Shown: piece by piece, positions 37,423 through 46,939 of the stretch | How the letters are laid out: each line of letters starts with the position of its first letter | How positions within the stretch are numbered: the stretch's first letter is position 1 | From: Steinernema hermaphroditum | Taxonomy: Eukaryota; Nematoda; Chromadorea; Rhabditida; Steinernematidae | Assembly (NCBI GenBank): GCA_030435675.1 | Contig: CM059622.1 | Span: 15,810,001-15,874,000, forward strand | DNA length: 64,000 nt | Reading direction: 5' to 3' | Notes under the pieces: generated by a model | Databases searched by the model: none | What the model saw: the letters and a program-made list of their open reading frames with translations, nothing else | What the model was told of the DNA's origin: nothing | Program-made: the position numbers and the translations under genes

Positions 37423-39848
37423 GGTGGACTGAAAAACAAAATAGCTGTGAGACATGAAGGCAATTATGAATAGTGGTTGGTGTCTAGTGACAATAAACGC
37501 GATGTCAAGTCGGTTGTAAATCGTCAAAAACAGTCGCGGAAGTCAGTATGTAATGTGATGAGGACAATAGGCAATATAATCCGATCATCAACTCAAATGA
37601 AGAACCGCTCATATAATAGGCTTATAATAGCCGGGTTTGTAATTGTTAAAGTCTCAGTTCCATTATGTTCGTGTTTGAAGCGACAAACAAAACAAATAAA
37701 CAACAACACCCAATAGTCGAAACACAGAGTTTTCCCGGTCGATTCGAAATTATTCGCAGCACGTGGCTCTCATCGTGAAGGAAGCGAATTCAAAAATATT
37801 CCAAACACGTTAAAAGAATCGCTCCCACCAGAGATGCCGACTCGGTGAAATTTCACTCCGGATGGCTCCGGCTCGGCATAGATGCGGCATCTGATGCAAG
37901 GCAATTGACGCAGAGACTACGACGATCACTATTCGTTTAATACGAATTGGGTCATGCATAGAAAGAATTCGTGGATTATTTCTGTTATAGCTCCTAAGTG
38001 AATTACCGTCGCCACTCCTAATTGACGCCTTTCTGGAACGAAGGAAATCGAACGCCTAATAACGGGTTCGAAATGTTTTGACAAAGTGTAAGAAATAGTT
38101 TTTCAGAAAAGATACGCTATGTGGATGAGATCAATGAACCCTGAAATTCTCAATAACAATGAGCAAAATATTGGCGCACTTTAGCAGAATTTTAGTACTA
38201 AACCGACTTCTTAGAATAATCTAGCACCATAGATCGATGCAAAGTAGTCTTCAATTACTTTCTTAGTGGAAGGCAGAAACTATGAAGTTCATACAGGGCG
38301 TCGTCTAGACGAGAGCGTGTGACGATGGCAAAGTATATAATTCAACCGAATCCATTTAAGTTTACATGAGTGAATTCTGTTTACACGTGTCTTAGGTGAC
38401 GGAAAATGAACGCATTTCTTGTGAACTCATTATGAGATTGGAAATAAGACATGTACACCAGATGAGCATTGTCAGAGTCAATCGAATCGTTGGAAATTCA
38501 GGTCATCTTGAATTATCATCATAGGTATGGAGCAGAGGCCTCGAATAGATCGGATCTGATTGGCCAGTCGATCTGTGTGCCAGTTTATAGCTGATATGGA
38601 TATGGGTGTGATCTTGTCCGCAACATAGATGAGCATTCTTAGATTCTAAGCATTGTCGGAAAATGCACATCCCGGTCAATCCTCATCGTGGAACATCATC
38701 ATAGGTACGGACCTTTTCAAAGTCTAGTCGTGCTAACCATATAAATGAACAATTCAGGGCAGTACTTGCGAACACAAGGATAGTCCTTCCCCGAAGAAGC
38801 TACAGAACATAATAACAGGTTTAATTGTCTTAGAACAGGGGAAAGACAAACAAAGTCGCAATAGAGAAAACATGTAAATCATACAATCATGACACCAGAG
38901 TACCATAGGCAAGTATCTGACATGGCTAGCGACCGATACACATGTTTTCCGCATAAATTGATTTATATGAATGTGTAATTATCTCGCTGTCCTAGAATCA
39001 ACCCCTGAGCAAACAAACAATACAATTCAAAGAAATGCCTTATCATCGCAGGTCTCATTCTAGGCCATTCGAAACGAATGAAAATCATTATTTGTGGAGA
39101 GAAGTAAGGAAAACATATGGGAACTGAAAGTGGAAAAATGACATCGGAAAGGAAAAGAAAGAATGGGACGGACTGCTGTCAACGTCAGCTTCAATGCCTG
39201 ATGTGATGTGTGAGTCAGAAAAGAAGGTCAAGAAGCTAAGCTCCGTCAGCGTGTATGATGATGAAGAATCTTCTGTTGTAAAGTAGACAAGACGAAACAT
39301 GAAAGGGCCTAGTGCTCATGTTGTTGCTACGGGAATAGTCAGATTTACGGAGTCTATGACGGATGTTAACACTGCGTCAAGGAAGCTGACTTAGGGTTGT
39401 TGTTTAGCTCTGTTTTTCTTCAAATGGAACAGAAGTCATATTCGCCAGAGTAGCAAAGACAGGAAAAACGATAAGACTGTTCGTCATGTCTTAAGAAGTG
39501 TTGACATGACGTGACATAACCGCGAGAACAAAAACGTAAAGGAAGCGGCTCTATTAGGGAGAAGTGACCAAAATGGTATTTATTGACACGACTTTTTCGA
39601 AGAAGTGCAAATATTTTGTTTTTCAAATTCTCAGATCTAAATTTAACTTTTAATTCAATTTACCACGCACGCCTCACGGGTCCCGACCGATAACCAGGGC
39701 ACATAAGGGGTTGTTGTAGTTGTGTTTGGCGCGGAAAGTGTGTTGGGTGAGTGTTTAGAGAAGTGATGCAAAAGTACTATCATAGAGAGAAATTGGACAC
39801 TAACTAGCTAGTGCAAAAGCATGGAATACAACTGCAACTGGGTTCTTT
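37423..39848. other. Gene-poor interval
   Basis: No gene is recognised. 37828-37895 holds ACCAGAGATGCCGACTCGG and GGCTCGGCATAGATG in opposite orientation, a possible short foldback. Confidence 0.4.
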
Positions 39849-40315
39849 CATTTGTATTCCCAGGGATCGGTCAGGTCGTCCACTCGCTCTCTCTGAGGCT
39901 GTCTGAGCGGAATGAGTTGAGTAAGCGGTTGTTCTCGGCCGTCGTTGTTGGCACAATGATCGCCCCGTTCCAATCCGTCGTGGTTGGCGTGGAACGTAAG
40001 CCGAATTATATCTCGCCAAGAAGACCGTCAGCATCGCCCGACCACCTGCGCCGCCCACTCAAGCCGAAGAATCGCCCCAACTCCGAAGTCTGCTCCGTCA
40101 ACCGCACTGAAGACGGGATTCAACGTCGCCTGTCATGCTCCACCACCGCGCATCTTCTGCATACAGCCTCTTTGTCGCTTAGAAGCCCGCGCACACTGGT
40201 GGGGTAGCTTCCTTCAATTCGGACGTCGCGCTCTGCGCCGAAGAAAGAATATCAGCAGCTACTACGGTGATATACAGTTCTCCTTTGAGCATTATGAGAT
40301 ATCTTGCATGACGAA
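39849..40315 (+). repeat. Retroposon-like repeat R1, copy
   Basis: It begins CATTTGTATTCCCAGGGATC and continues with CTCTCTGAGGCTGTCTGAGC and GTTCTCGGCCGTCGTTGTTG. Later it has AAGAAGACCGTCAGCATCGC and GCCCGCGCACACTGGTGGG, collinear with the 34.5-kb copy. The 3' tail is diverged. Confidence 0.65.
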
Positions 40316-40481
40316 TGTCATTGATTCAAGAGTAAATGTAAATATAACAACTGCAACTCACGAACATCAGGTCAATGAGATTAGTGCTTTCAAAGATCGC
40401 GTTCACACAAAAAGCTATTTCTTAAGTTTCTGTGATATATATCGTACTTAAACATGTTGACCTACATCTCGCTACGTCACC

Positions 40482-41240
40482 ACCAGAGTTGTCCGGGTAC
40501 CCGAAAGTTCGGGTACCCGAAACCGAACCCGAACCCGAAACCGAAACTTTCGGGTACCCGAAACCGAAACCGAACCCGAAACCGAAATTTTCGGGTACCC
40601 GAAACCGAACCCGAACCCGAAACCGAAACCGAAAAAACCGAAACCGAAATCGAAACCGAAAACCCGAAGTTGTTTTTGAAGTTGGGGACATTTTTTTTCC
40701 TTTTTTCCCGCAGTCCTTTTCGTGCGTCCTTCAGTTTAAGACTAAACTGTCTATCAACGTGAAACTCTCAGAAAAGGTGGACGTCAAACTGTCTACAAAG
40801 GTTACGAAGTTAATACGCCCAAAGTTTGCACTAGCACGATCAAAACGGCGACCGAACGTACGAAATATCCTACTTTCTCTGGAGATCTCGATATCTCAAA
40901 GCGCTAATATAGGTTCTGGGTCTCGCCGCGCTGTGACTGATCGCTTTTATGGGGTTAGAAAAAATAAAATCGCGGTTCGACAGTTCCAAAACACCGAAAA
41001 TCAGGGAAATCCAACCGGGAAGTTCGGGTACCCGACCCGAAACCGAACCCGAAACCGAAATTTTCGGGTACCCGAAACCGAACCCGAACCCGAAACCGAA
41101 ATTTTCGGGTACCCGAAACCGAACCCGAAACCGAAACCGAAACTTTCGGGTACCCGATCCGAAAAACCGAAACCGACACCCAAACCCGACCCGAAAACCC
41201 GAAAAACCCGACCCGAAAACCCGAACCCGCCAACTCTGGT
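40482..41240. mobile_element. Minisatellite-filled element with inverted ends, 759 bp
   Basis: The ends ACCAGAGTTG (40482-40491) and CAACTCTGGT (41231-41240) are perfect inverted repeats flanked by CACC on both sides (40478-40481, 41241-41244). Inside are two arrays (about 40493-40670 and 41023-41225) of CCGAACCCGAAACCGAAA-type units. They are punctuated by eight copies of the palindrome CGGGTACCCG, often extended to TTTCGGGTACCCGAAA. A 350-bp non-repetitive middle separates the arrays. The 341-residue frame through it is low-complexity (repeated GTRNRTRNRN) and has no start context. I read it as a non-autonomous DNA element carrying an expanded satellite. Confidence 0.7.
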
Positions 41241-42408
41241 CACCACTACCCGACTACCTGCGCGTCCTTCTCAAAGCAAAGAAATGGTCCAACTTCGATA
41301 TCAGAGCGGCCTGAAACGCTATAATGGAATCCTTCCAACTAAAGATCTTGCTAAATTCTTTCGAAATCTTAGGTTCGAAACCCAAACAATTGCCACAGGG
41401 ACTCTCCAGCTGAAGGCGATAAGACGCGCCAAGCCTGAGAGCCGATCAGCTGAATAATGCTTCCGGTGGAAGCTAATAAAAGAGAGGTCAAGACTCTGTG
41501 TGAGCTGCGACTAGACCGAAGCTGAGCTTCGACCTAGCTCGTTCTGTATTCCATTTCGGCCGATATGCTCCTCCACGACACTGCAGATCTCCACCGCTTG
41601 GAAGTCTGCACTGGATCGCGTCACCTTTACCTCAACGTCGTGCCCTGCGCCGAAAAAAAAGAAGCGAAGAAACGATTACAGTGGTCGGTTCCAGGTTATA
41701 ATGGCCATTTTTGCTTGGCCATTTCGACCTTCTCCCACAGTGATCTACGTTTCTTCACTGCTTATTGAAAGGTCCGTAAACGAAATTAAAATACGTCAAT
41801 GTAATATAAGCAACCAAACAGGCAAGGAGGGTGTGGGGCGTTAAAAACAAGCTCGTGGGAGCCTTCAGGTTCGTGAGCTAAAAAACAGGACTAAAGTGTA
41901 TTGATATTTAATAAGCTGGACAAGGACGCTGGACAATACAACAAATCAAGGACGACTGAAAAACGACGCCCGTCAAAAGGTCGCACAGTTAGGTTACGAA
42001 CGTGCGAAAGTCAGAATTGAACAAGGAAGCACTTCCAAAGAACCTAGGTTAACAGATTAACGAGATTTATGGAGTATTTAATATGTAGTGTGGCAAAACA
42101 ACGATTGAAAGGGAATGTGCCTCAGTGGGAGTAAACACCGCCGCCTGAAAACATGTGTGAAAAACATGAAATATACAATATTTTTTTTACATATTATGTG
42201 AAGAATAGGAATACGAATACTTACGACCAATTCGACCATTCCCCCACCCCGGGGTATGCACCTATTCGTCCGGCAACATTTCTCTCTTTAAATGATTTCT
42301 TCGAGCAGTTTCTTTGGGCAATAGGAAAGCGTGGTATTTCGTTCCCCTGTACGAATTGATAACAAGCATCAGATTATAAGCAGCTGCTTATCATTATGGC
42401 GTCATTAT
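41241..42408. other. Gene-poor interval
   Basis: No gene is recognised. 41540-41700 (CGATATGCTCCTCCACGACA... GCCGAAAAAAAAGAAGCG) may be a diverged R1-like repeat. Confidence 0.35.
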
Positions 42409-42572
42409 GCGGAGAAGCGCGAACGCTGTCCCCTGACTCAAAAATTTAGCTGTTGGCCAACTCCAACTCGGAGCTGCCACACGGGTCAGCCGGGAGCGAA
42501 AGTGCAATGTCCCAGCCTCGCCATGGATTCCCCGCCTTGATGATCGCGGGGAGATCCCAGCCAGGTAAGTTT
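42409..42572 (-). ncRNA. U1 snRNA gene, copy 1
   Basis: 164 nt. The minus strand starts AAACTTACCTGG, whose ACTTACCTG pairs with 5' splice sites. Stem-loop I holds GATCATCAAGG (U1-70K site) and loop II ATTGCAC (U1A site). Stem-loop III is rich in TCCGAGTTGGAGTTGG. An Sm site AAATTTTTGAG and a terminal hairpin GGGGACAGCG-TTCG-CGCTTCTCC follow. The length equals that of human U1. The promoter element is at 42593-42612. It is head-to-head with the SL1 gene at 42784. Confidence 0.95.
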
Positions 42573-42783
42573 ATGAGCCGTCCAGTGCTGGTCACTTATG
42601 TGGGGCGCGACCTTTTTGTTGCAACGGTGCGCAGTGTCCACCCCAGAGAAGCAGAGAAGAAGATGCTACACACAAAAAGAACGCTCGGTCGCATAGCTCT
42701 CTGCGCGCTCGCTAACCGCGACCCGCGCCTCAGCAGAGAGACGGTCGCTCCCCACACAAGTGCCTCCACACCACACCATCATC
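42573..42783. promoter_or_regulatory. Bidirectional U1/SL1 promoter spacer
   Basis: The 211-bp spacer carries two copies of the shared element GGTCGC(T/G)CCCCACA(C/T)AAGTG in opposite orientations. The copy at 42593-42612 (minus) ends 21 bp before the U1 start, and the copy at 42743-42762 (plus) ends 22 bp before SL1. The position and its sharing between RNA types fit a proximal sequence element (PSE) of snRNA genes. Confidence 0.85.
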
Positions 42784-42879
42784 GGTTTAATTACCCAAGT
42801 TTGAGGTAAACAATAGATCCGCTCTTTCAAATGGAAGTGGCGAGATAAATTTTGGAACTGCGTCTCCAAGGAGATGCTC
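42784..42879 (+). ncRNA. SL1 spliced leader RNA gene, copy A
   Basis: The first 22 nt (42784-42805) equal nematode SL1 (GGTTTAATTACCCAAG through TTTGAG). They are followed by a GTAAAC donor, a middle region with ATCCGCTCTTTCAAATGGAAG, an Sm site AAATTTTGG and a 3' hairpin GCGTCTC-CAAG-GAGATGC (42860-42877). It is trans-spliced to mRNA 5' ends. The 3' end is placed just after the hairpin. The donor-side sequence differs slightly from the other copies (GTAAACAATAG). Confidence 0.96.
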
Positions 42880-42976
42880 ATAATAAAATCTAGCGAACAT
42901 ACATATCTATCGATCCCAACAATCACTTCCGCCAACGGAGAATGCCATCTCAACTTCTTGTCATGAGCGTCTTGGT

Positions 42977-43007
42977 TATAAGCATCTCCAAAGAGACGCA
43001 GTTCCAT
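42977..43007 (-). pseudogene. SL1 RNA 3'-end fragment
   Basis: The minus strand has TGGAACTGCGTCTCTTTGGA then GATGCTTATAA. This is the Sm-site end, 3' hairpin and downstream flank of SL1 RNA without the leader or promoter. It lies between copies A and B. Confidence 0.85.
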
Positions 43008-43073
43008 TCAGCAACGGCAACAATTACTGCGATCGCCGACAGCTTTCAGCTCGACGTCTTCTTATCACATTAT

Positions 43074-43169
43074 AAGCATCTCGAAAGAGACGCAGTTCCA
43101 AAATTTATCTCGCCACTTCCATTTGAAAGAGCGGATCTAATGATTACCTCAAACTTGGGTAATTAAACC
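43074..43169 (-). ncRNA. SL1 spliced leader RNA gene, copy B
   Basis: An exact 22-nt SL1 (43148-43169) is followed by GTAATCATTAG, one base changed in the donor region (GTAATC rather than GTAAAC), which may weaken the donor. The Sm site AAATTTTGG and hairpin GCGTCTC-TTTC-GAGATGC are intact. It is divergent from copy C across a 218-bp spacer. The promoter element is at 43191-43210, 22 bp from the start. Confidence 0.96.
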
Positions 43170-43387
43170 GACGACGATGTCGTGTGGAGGCACTTATGTG
43201 GGGAGCGACTATGTCTTTGCTGCGGTGGGAGGTCCTACTCCTGAAAAGCAGAGAAATTTATCGCACTGTGGAGAGTGATCGCGTCACTTTCACGTGCACA
43301 CATAGAGGGGTGCCGTCGGCCACGATTCGCACCGTTGCAGCGGGACAGTCGCTTGTCACACAAGTGCCTCCACACCACATCGTCGTC
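43170..43387. promoter_or_regulatory. Bidirectional SL1/SL1 promoter spacer (B/C)
   Basis: PSE-like copies lie at 43191-43210 (minus) and 43347-43366 (plus; AGTCGCTTGTCACACAAGTG, the most diverged plus-strand copy). In the middle, 43291-43308 has CACGTGCACACATAGAGG, an E-box-containing block also found in the D/E spacer and, inverted, in the F/G spacer. Confidence 0.8.
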
Positions 43388-43483
43388 GGTTTAATTACCC
43401 AAGTTTGAGGTAAACATTAGATCCGCTCTTTCAGATGGAAGTGGCGAGATAAATTTTGGAACTGCGTCTCCAAGGAGATGCTT
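43388..43483 (+). ncRNA. SL1 spliced leader RNA gene, copy C
   Basis: Exact SL1 at 43388-43409, GTAAACATTAG, Sm site AAATTTTGG, and hairpin GCGTCTC-CAAG-GAGATGC as in copy A. A TTATAAGTAAAA flank follows. Confidence 0.96.
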
Positions 43484-43609
43484 ATAAGTAAAAATTGGAG
43501 AGGCTGCGTGGTGCCAAATTTGAAGGAGTTGAGAGCAGTGCATTTGACTACCTCTTAGTGTGTAGTTCGTTTCACTAGCAGAGCTTACTTGTGGGATTAT
43601 TAATTACAG

Positions 43610-43662
43610 GCATCTGTTCGGAGATGCTTATGAAGCAACTCTTTGATACACATTCTTTCTGA
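43610..43662 (+). pseudogene. Degenerate SL1 RNA 3' end and flank
   Basis: GCATCTGTTCGGAGATGC resembles the SL1 3' hairpin. It is followed by TTATGAAGCAACTCTTTGAT and TTCTTTCTGA, which matches the sequence downstream of copy E (46677-46715). It is probably the relic of a lost SL1 gene. Confidence 0.55.
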
Positions 43663-44112
43663 TAAATTTTGGGACAGAACTCAACTAAACTCAAAAGTAC
43701 GTCAAACGCAAAACTCAAAAAAAGAATGTTAAAACTCAGAACTTTTTTGATAGAGTCAGACCCAAAATCAAAACTTAGAGCCATTTGCGACGTGGAACAA
43801 CAGAAATACACAAAAAGTTTCTTTGACAAAGCCTTCCAGAAGGCCATTTGAGTTTAAAAAACTTTTTGGTGTCATCGCCCATCGGGCCATTGCATGCATA
43901 ACGCTGCACAGGATCCACCGCAAATACTGCCTTCGCTCACCTTGGAGCGATGACGCAAACTCAAGTTTCAGAGACTACAATGATTCAAAGACCTTATGCG
44001 TTCTTCTAATTTGCTAACATATGGTTCATTCACTCAATTTGCGTTCTTTATCATATTCATACGGATGAATCATGCTTAACCCATAAAACAAAAGCAGAAG
44101 TCTGTCCGGTTA

Positions 44113-45489
44113 CTAAGGCAGCGAAAAGATGCGACCTGCCATCTCAAGCTGGTCGCACTTCACGCTACCTTCGATCTTCACTCGATTCTCCGTCGCTCTG
44201 CAGATAAACGCCGCGTAGTTCCAGGTGCTTGTGAAGTAACTTGTGAAGTTGGTGTTCACGTCCTCTCCATCTAGAACGTGTAGGTTATGCAATGCTCATG
44301 AAGGAACTCTATTACTCTCTTTCCTTTGAAGATTCTGTAGCATCTTGAGGCAGCTGGTCCCGTACACAACTACTCCATGGATAATCATGTGCCCTTTGGA
44401 TCGACCATTTGCTGAAGGAACGATTTCCATAAGTCCACTTCCACTGTCGCCTTTACAAGCGTTTGAGTCTTTTACTTCAGTGCAGACGGTGTCCAGAAAA
44501 TTTGGGCGACATTGCTCGATTTTGACATCGAGCTTGTTCAAATAGAACTTATGCCGAGACACTTTAGCTAAATGTACGAGGTTTAACTGTAACCATGCCT
44601 TATGCCTACGGTCGTATCCGAATCCTGCGAATGCAAGTGAAGCGTTGGAAGATTGGATCTTTCGAGTAGTTGGAATGCGAATGTCGAGGTCTGATGTCTT
44701 TTCATCGTAAATAGGACGTTTTAGTCGGATGACGGCGATGTCAGTTCGCGTATCCCCGTGACGCATAACAACGTAGCGCTTCGGCATGTAGACCTCTTCG
44801 ACAAGGTCGTGATGATCAGTCAGTGGAATGTAATCGTCTTCTCCAGATACGCATCCAGCGCAGTTTCCTCTGTATTGGATGACAATTTCGTGACGATGGA
44901 ACGTTGTGTTTGGGCACCACATAAAGCAAAATTAATTAGCTTTTGTTTAGTGCTTTGCCTACTTGATCTTGTGAAAGCAGCCGGGCAGTTCGAAGAAACA
45001 GTGAGCCGCAGTGAGAATGTGACGACCATCAAGCAAGGTTCCTCCGCAGAATGCACCTGAAATTTAACTTTTTTAAATAGGCTTTCGAGCAATTGATGCC
45101 AAAACGTAATTGGATTTCTACATGTGCATGTAGAGGAGGGTTTTCACAAAGTTTTACCTCCTTCTCAAAAGAAAATCTTACGTCCTGGAATATTGATCCT
45201 GACAACATGATCCAGAATCCCTTTCACGCGCACTCCATTGAGTATTCCCTCCGAATCGGCATTAGATGCCACGTTCCAAAGTCCAGATCGGTGAGTGTTC
45301 CCAGTAGAGTTGCGGCCGTCTAGACATAAAGTTACAGCGCTTTCCACTCTTTGTGCAAAAGTTACAGGCGGGATTTCCAAGTCGACTTTTGAAGGAGTGA
45401 ACATCCTTGACGTCTGTCATTTTCTTCGTGGTCTCTCCATTGCAACATTGCAAGGAAAGGAGTAGAGCAACTGTAGCGAGAAGACGCAT
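44113..45489 (-). CDS. Trypsin-like (S1 family, DUF316-type) secreted serine protease
   Basis: Minus-strand exons 45056-44963, 44869-44316 and 44270-44113 and the segment ending at 45182 join in frame. The catalytic triad is visible: His in GRHILTAAHC, Asp in RTDIAVIRL and Ser in CKGDSGSGLM. An ILNGVRVKG sequence stands where the activation site lies, and the C-terminus (YFTSTWNYAAFICRATE) is typical of the nematode DUF316 trypsin-like group. A signal peptide MRLLATVALLLSLQ at 45489 is in a different frame from the downstream exon. Either a 61-bp intron with weak splice sites (GTTGCA...CAAAAG) or a frameshift links them. The product is probably extracellular, for digestion or defence; the substrate is unknown. 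It sits between SL1 pairs, antisense to copies C and E. Confidence 0.85.
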
Positions 45490-46271
45490 CCAGAAGAGGT
45501 GTCGAATGTTGAAACGCGGCAGCTTTTATAGGAAATTTGAAACCTATAATGGCATGTAATAAAGCCACTTGTTCGAGCGAACAGCTGGACAACATCCTAT
45601 TGTATTCCTTGGTTGGATTCGATTTTTTATGGCTTTGCACTAACAACGGAGCTGGCTCTGCTTATCATGCAAGCCATTTTATTGGAGGCAGAACTGACCG
45701 TGTAATTCCGTTCTGTTTCCGTTTCGAAACAGGTGTTCAAAGCTGTTTAGATCCAAAATATCGAATATCCCGATGTTTCGCACAGTCTTGCGGATTCAGC
45801 AAACTGTCCTTATTGTAACTTTGTAGCGCCAGATGCAATGTTGGGAACCAAAAAGTGCCAAATTTGTCAACAAGACATTGTCACATTTCTTTCGAAGATG
45901 GCCTTCTCCTTAACGACTGAAACGCTGCTTCACATTGTAATATCTGTCAATCGAACCTCCTCTTGGCTGGGATTTTCACGCTTTGTAATGTTTCTCGTCA
46001 ATGGGGCAGTCGTAGTCAGTTGTACGACCCTGTATCAAAATCGGCCTCTATTTGCGAGAACTCGAAATAGATTTGTGGAGTGATCAGGACAAGAAGTCAC
46101 CGAGATATCGATAGGCGAGTTGAGGCACCTTACTATATTCCCTACAGCGACGGAGTTTCTCTGATCACAGTTACCTTTTCTTAACACAATCGACTGCGCG
46201 CGGGTGCTAAATCTTCTCTTCGTTTTGGGTATCGTCCCCCATTCCACAGATGACTACAGTGTGATGCTTAT
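45490..46271. other. Intergenic interval
   Basis: No gene is recognised. Frames of 81-94 residues overlap the protease 5' end or are featureless. Confidence 0.4.
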
Positions 46272-46365
46272 AAGCATCTCGAAAGAGACGCAGTTCCAAT
46301 TTATCTCACCACTTCCATTTGAAAGAGCGGATCTAATGTTTACCTCAAACTTGGGTAATTAAACC
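46272..46365 (-). ncRNA. SL1 spliced leader RNA gene, copy D, shortened Sm site
   Basis: Exact SL1 at 46344-46365 with GTAAACATTAG and hairpin GCGTCTC-TTTC-GAGATGC. The Sm site reads AAATTGGAAC instead of AAATTTTGGAAC, a 2-nt loss, making the gene 94 rather than 96 nt. It may be poorly assembled into snRNP and could be a pseudogene. The promoter element at 46387-46406 is intact. Confidence 0.9.
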
Positions 46366-46580
46366 GGCGACGATGTGGTGTCGAGGCACTTATGTGGAGA
46401 GCGACTGTCTCTCTGCAACGCTGTGGGGTGCCTACTCCAGAGAAACAGAGAGATCTCTCGCGCTGCGGAGAGGTATTGCGTCTCTTTCACGTGCACACAT
46501 AGAGGCCGCCGACCACGACTCGCGCCGCAGCAGAGAGACCGTCCCGCCCAACACAAATGCCTCCACACGACATCGTCGTC
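46366..46580. promoter_or_regulatory. Bidirectional SL1/SL1 promoter spacer (D/E)
   Basis: PSE-like copies lie at 46387-46406 (minus, 22 bp from D) and about 46539-46559 (plus, ending 22 bp before E; diverged to CCGTCCCGCCCAACACAAATG within this span). The E-box-containing CACGTGCACACATAGAGG block is at 46488-46505. Confidence 0.8.
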
Positions 46581-46676
46581 GGTTTAATTACCCAAGTTTG
46601 AGGTAAACATTAGATCCGCTCTTTCAAATGGAAGTGGCGAGATAAATTTTGGAATCGCGTCCCGATAGGGATGCTT
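46581..46676 (+). ncRNA. SL1 spliced leader RNA gene, copy E
   Basis: Exact SL1 at 46581-46602, GTAAACATTAG, Sm site AAATTTTGG. The 3' hairpin is GCGTCCC-GATA-GGGATGC (46657-46674). Relative to copies A-D a T-A pair is replaced by C-G, a compensatory change shared with copy H. This supports selection on RNA structure. Confidence 0.96.
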
Positions 46677-46784
46677 ATAATGTTGAAGAACTCTATGACA
46701 CGCTTTCTTTCTGAGGAGTTAACGTCCTCTTACGACTTCCCATTGAACAAATTATTTTCTCACAACTTTTTACATTGTACTTCA

Positions 46785-46885
46785 TGAACCACATCTCGCC
46801 AAGAAGACCGTCAAAACCGTCCGACCATTCGCGCCTCGCAAGCTCAAGATGCGCTCCAACTTCGAAGAGTGCACCTGACATTATT
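46785..46885 (+). repeat. Retroposon-like repeat R1, short fragment
   Basis: It contains CCACATCTCGCCAAGAAGAC and CGTC, then CGCTCCAACTTCGAAGAG, matching the middle of R1. Confidence 0.5.
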
Positions 46886-46939
46886 GCATTCGTGTATATA
46901 ACAACAAAACGCTAAAGGAATCAGTTAAAAAGAGTCAAG

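Noticed and set aside
40432..41457. 341-residue open frame, the longest in the window
   Set aside because: It runs through the CCGAAA/CCGAACCC satellite and reads as repeated GTRNRTRNRN; other frames of the same array are also open. No start context or introns.
42453..42809. 118-residue frame, and the related frames at 49054-49269 and 62693-62923
   Set aside because: These are translations of the U1 snRNA genes and their promoters, which explains why the same peptide appears three times.
42331..43408. Possible ITAV-like or protein-coding repeat family, suggested by recurring frames around SL1 copies
   Set aside because: The recurrence is fully explained by SL1 and U1 RNA genes with shared promoters.
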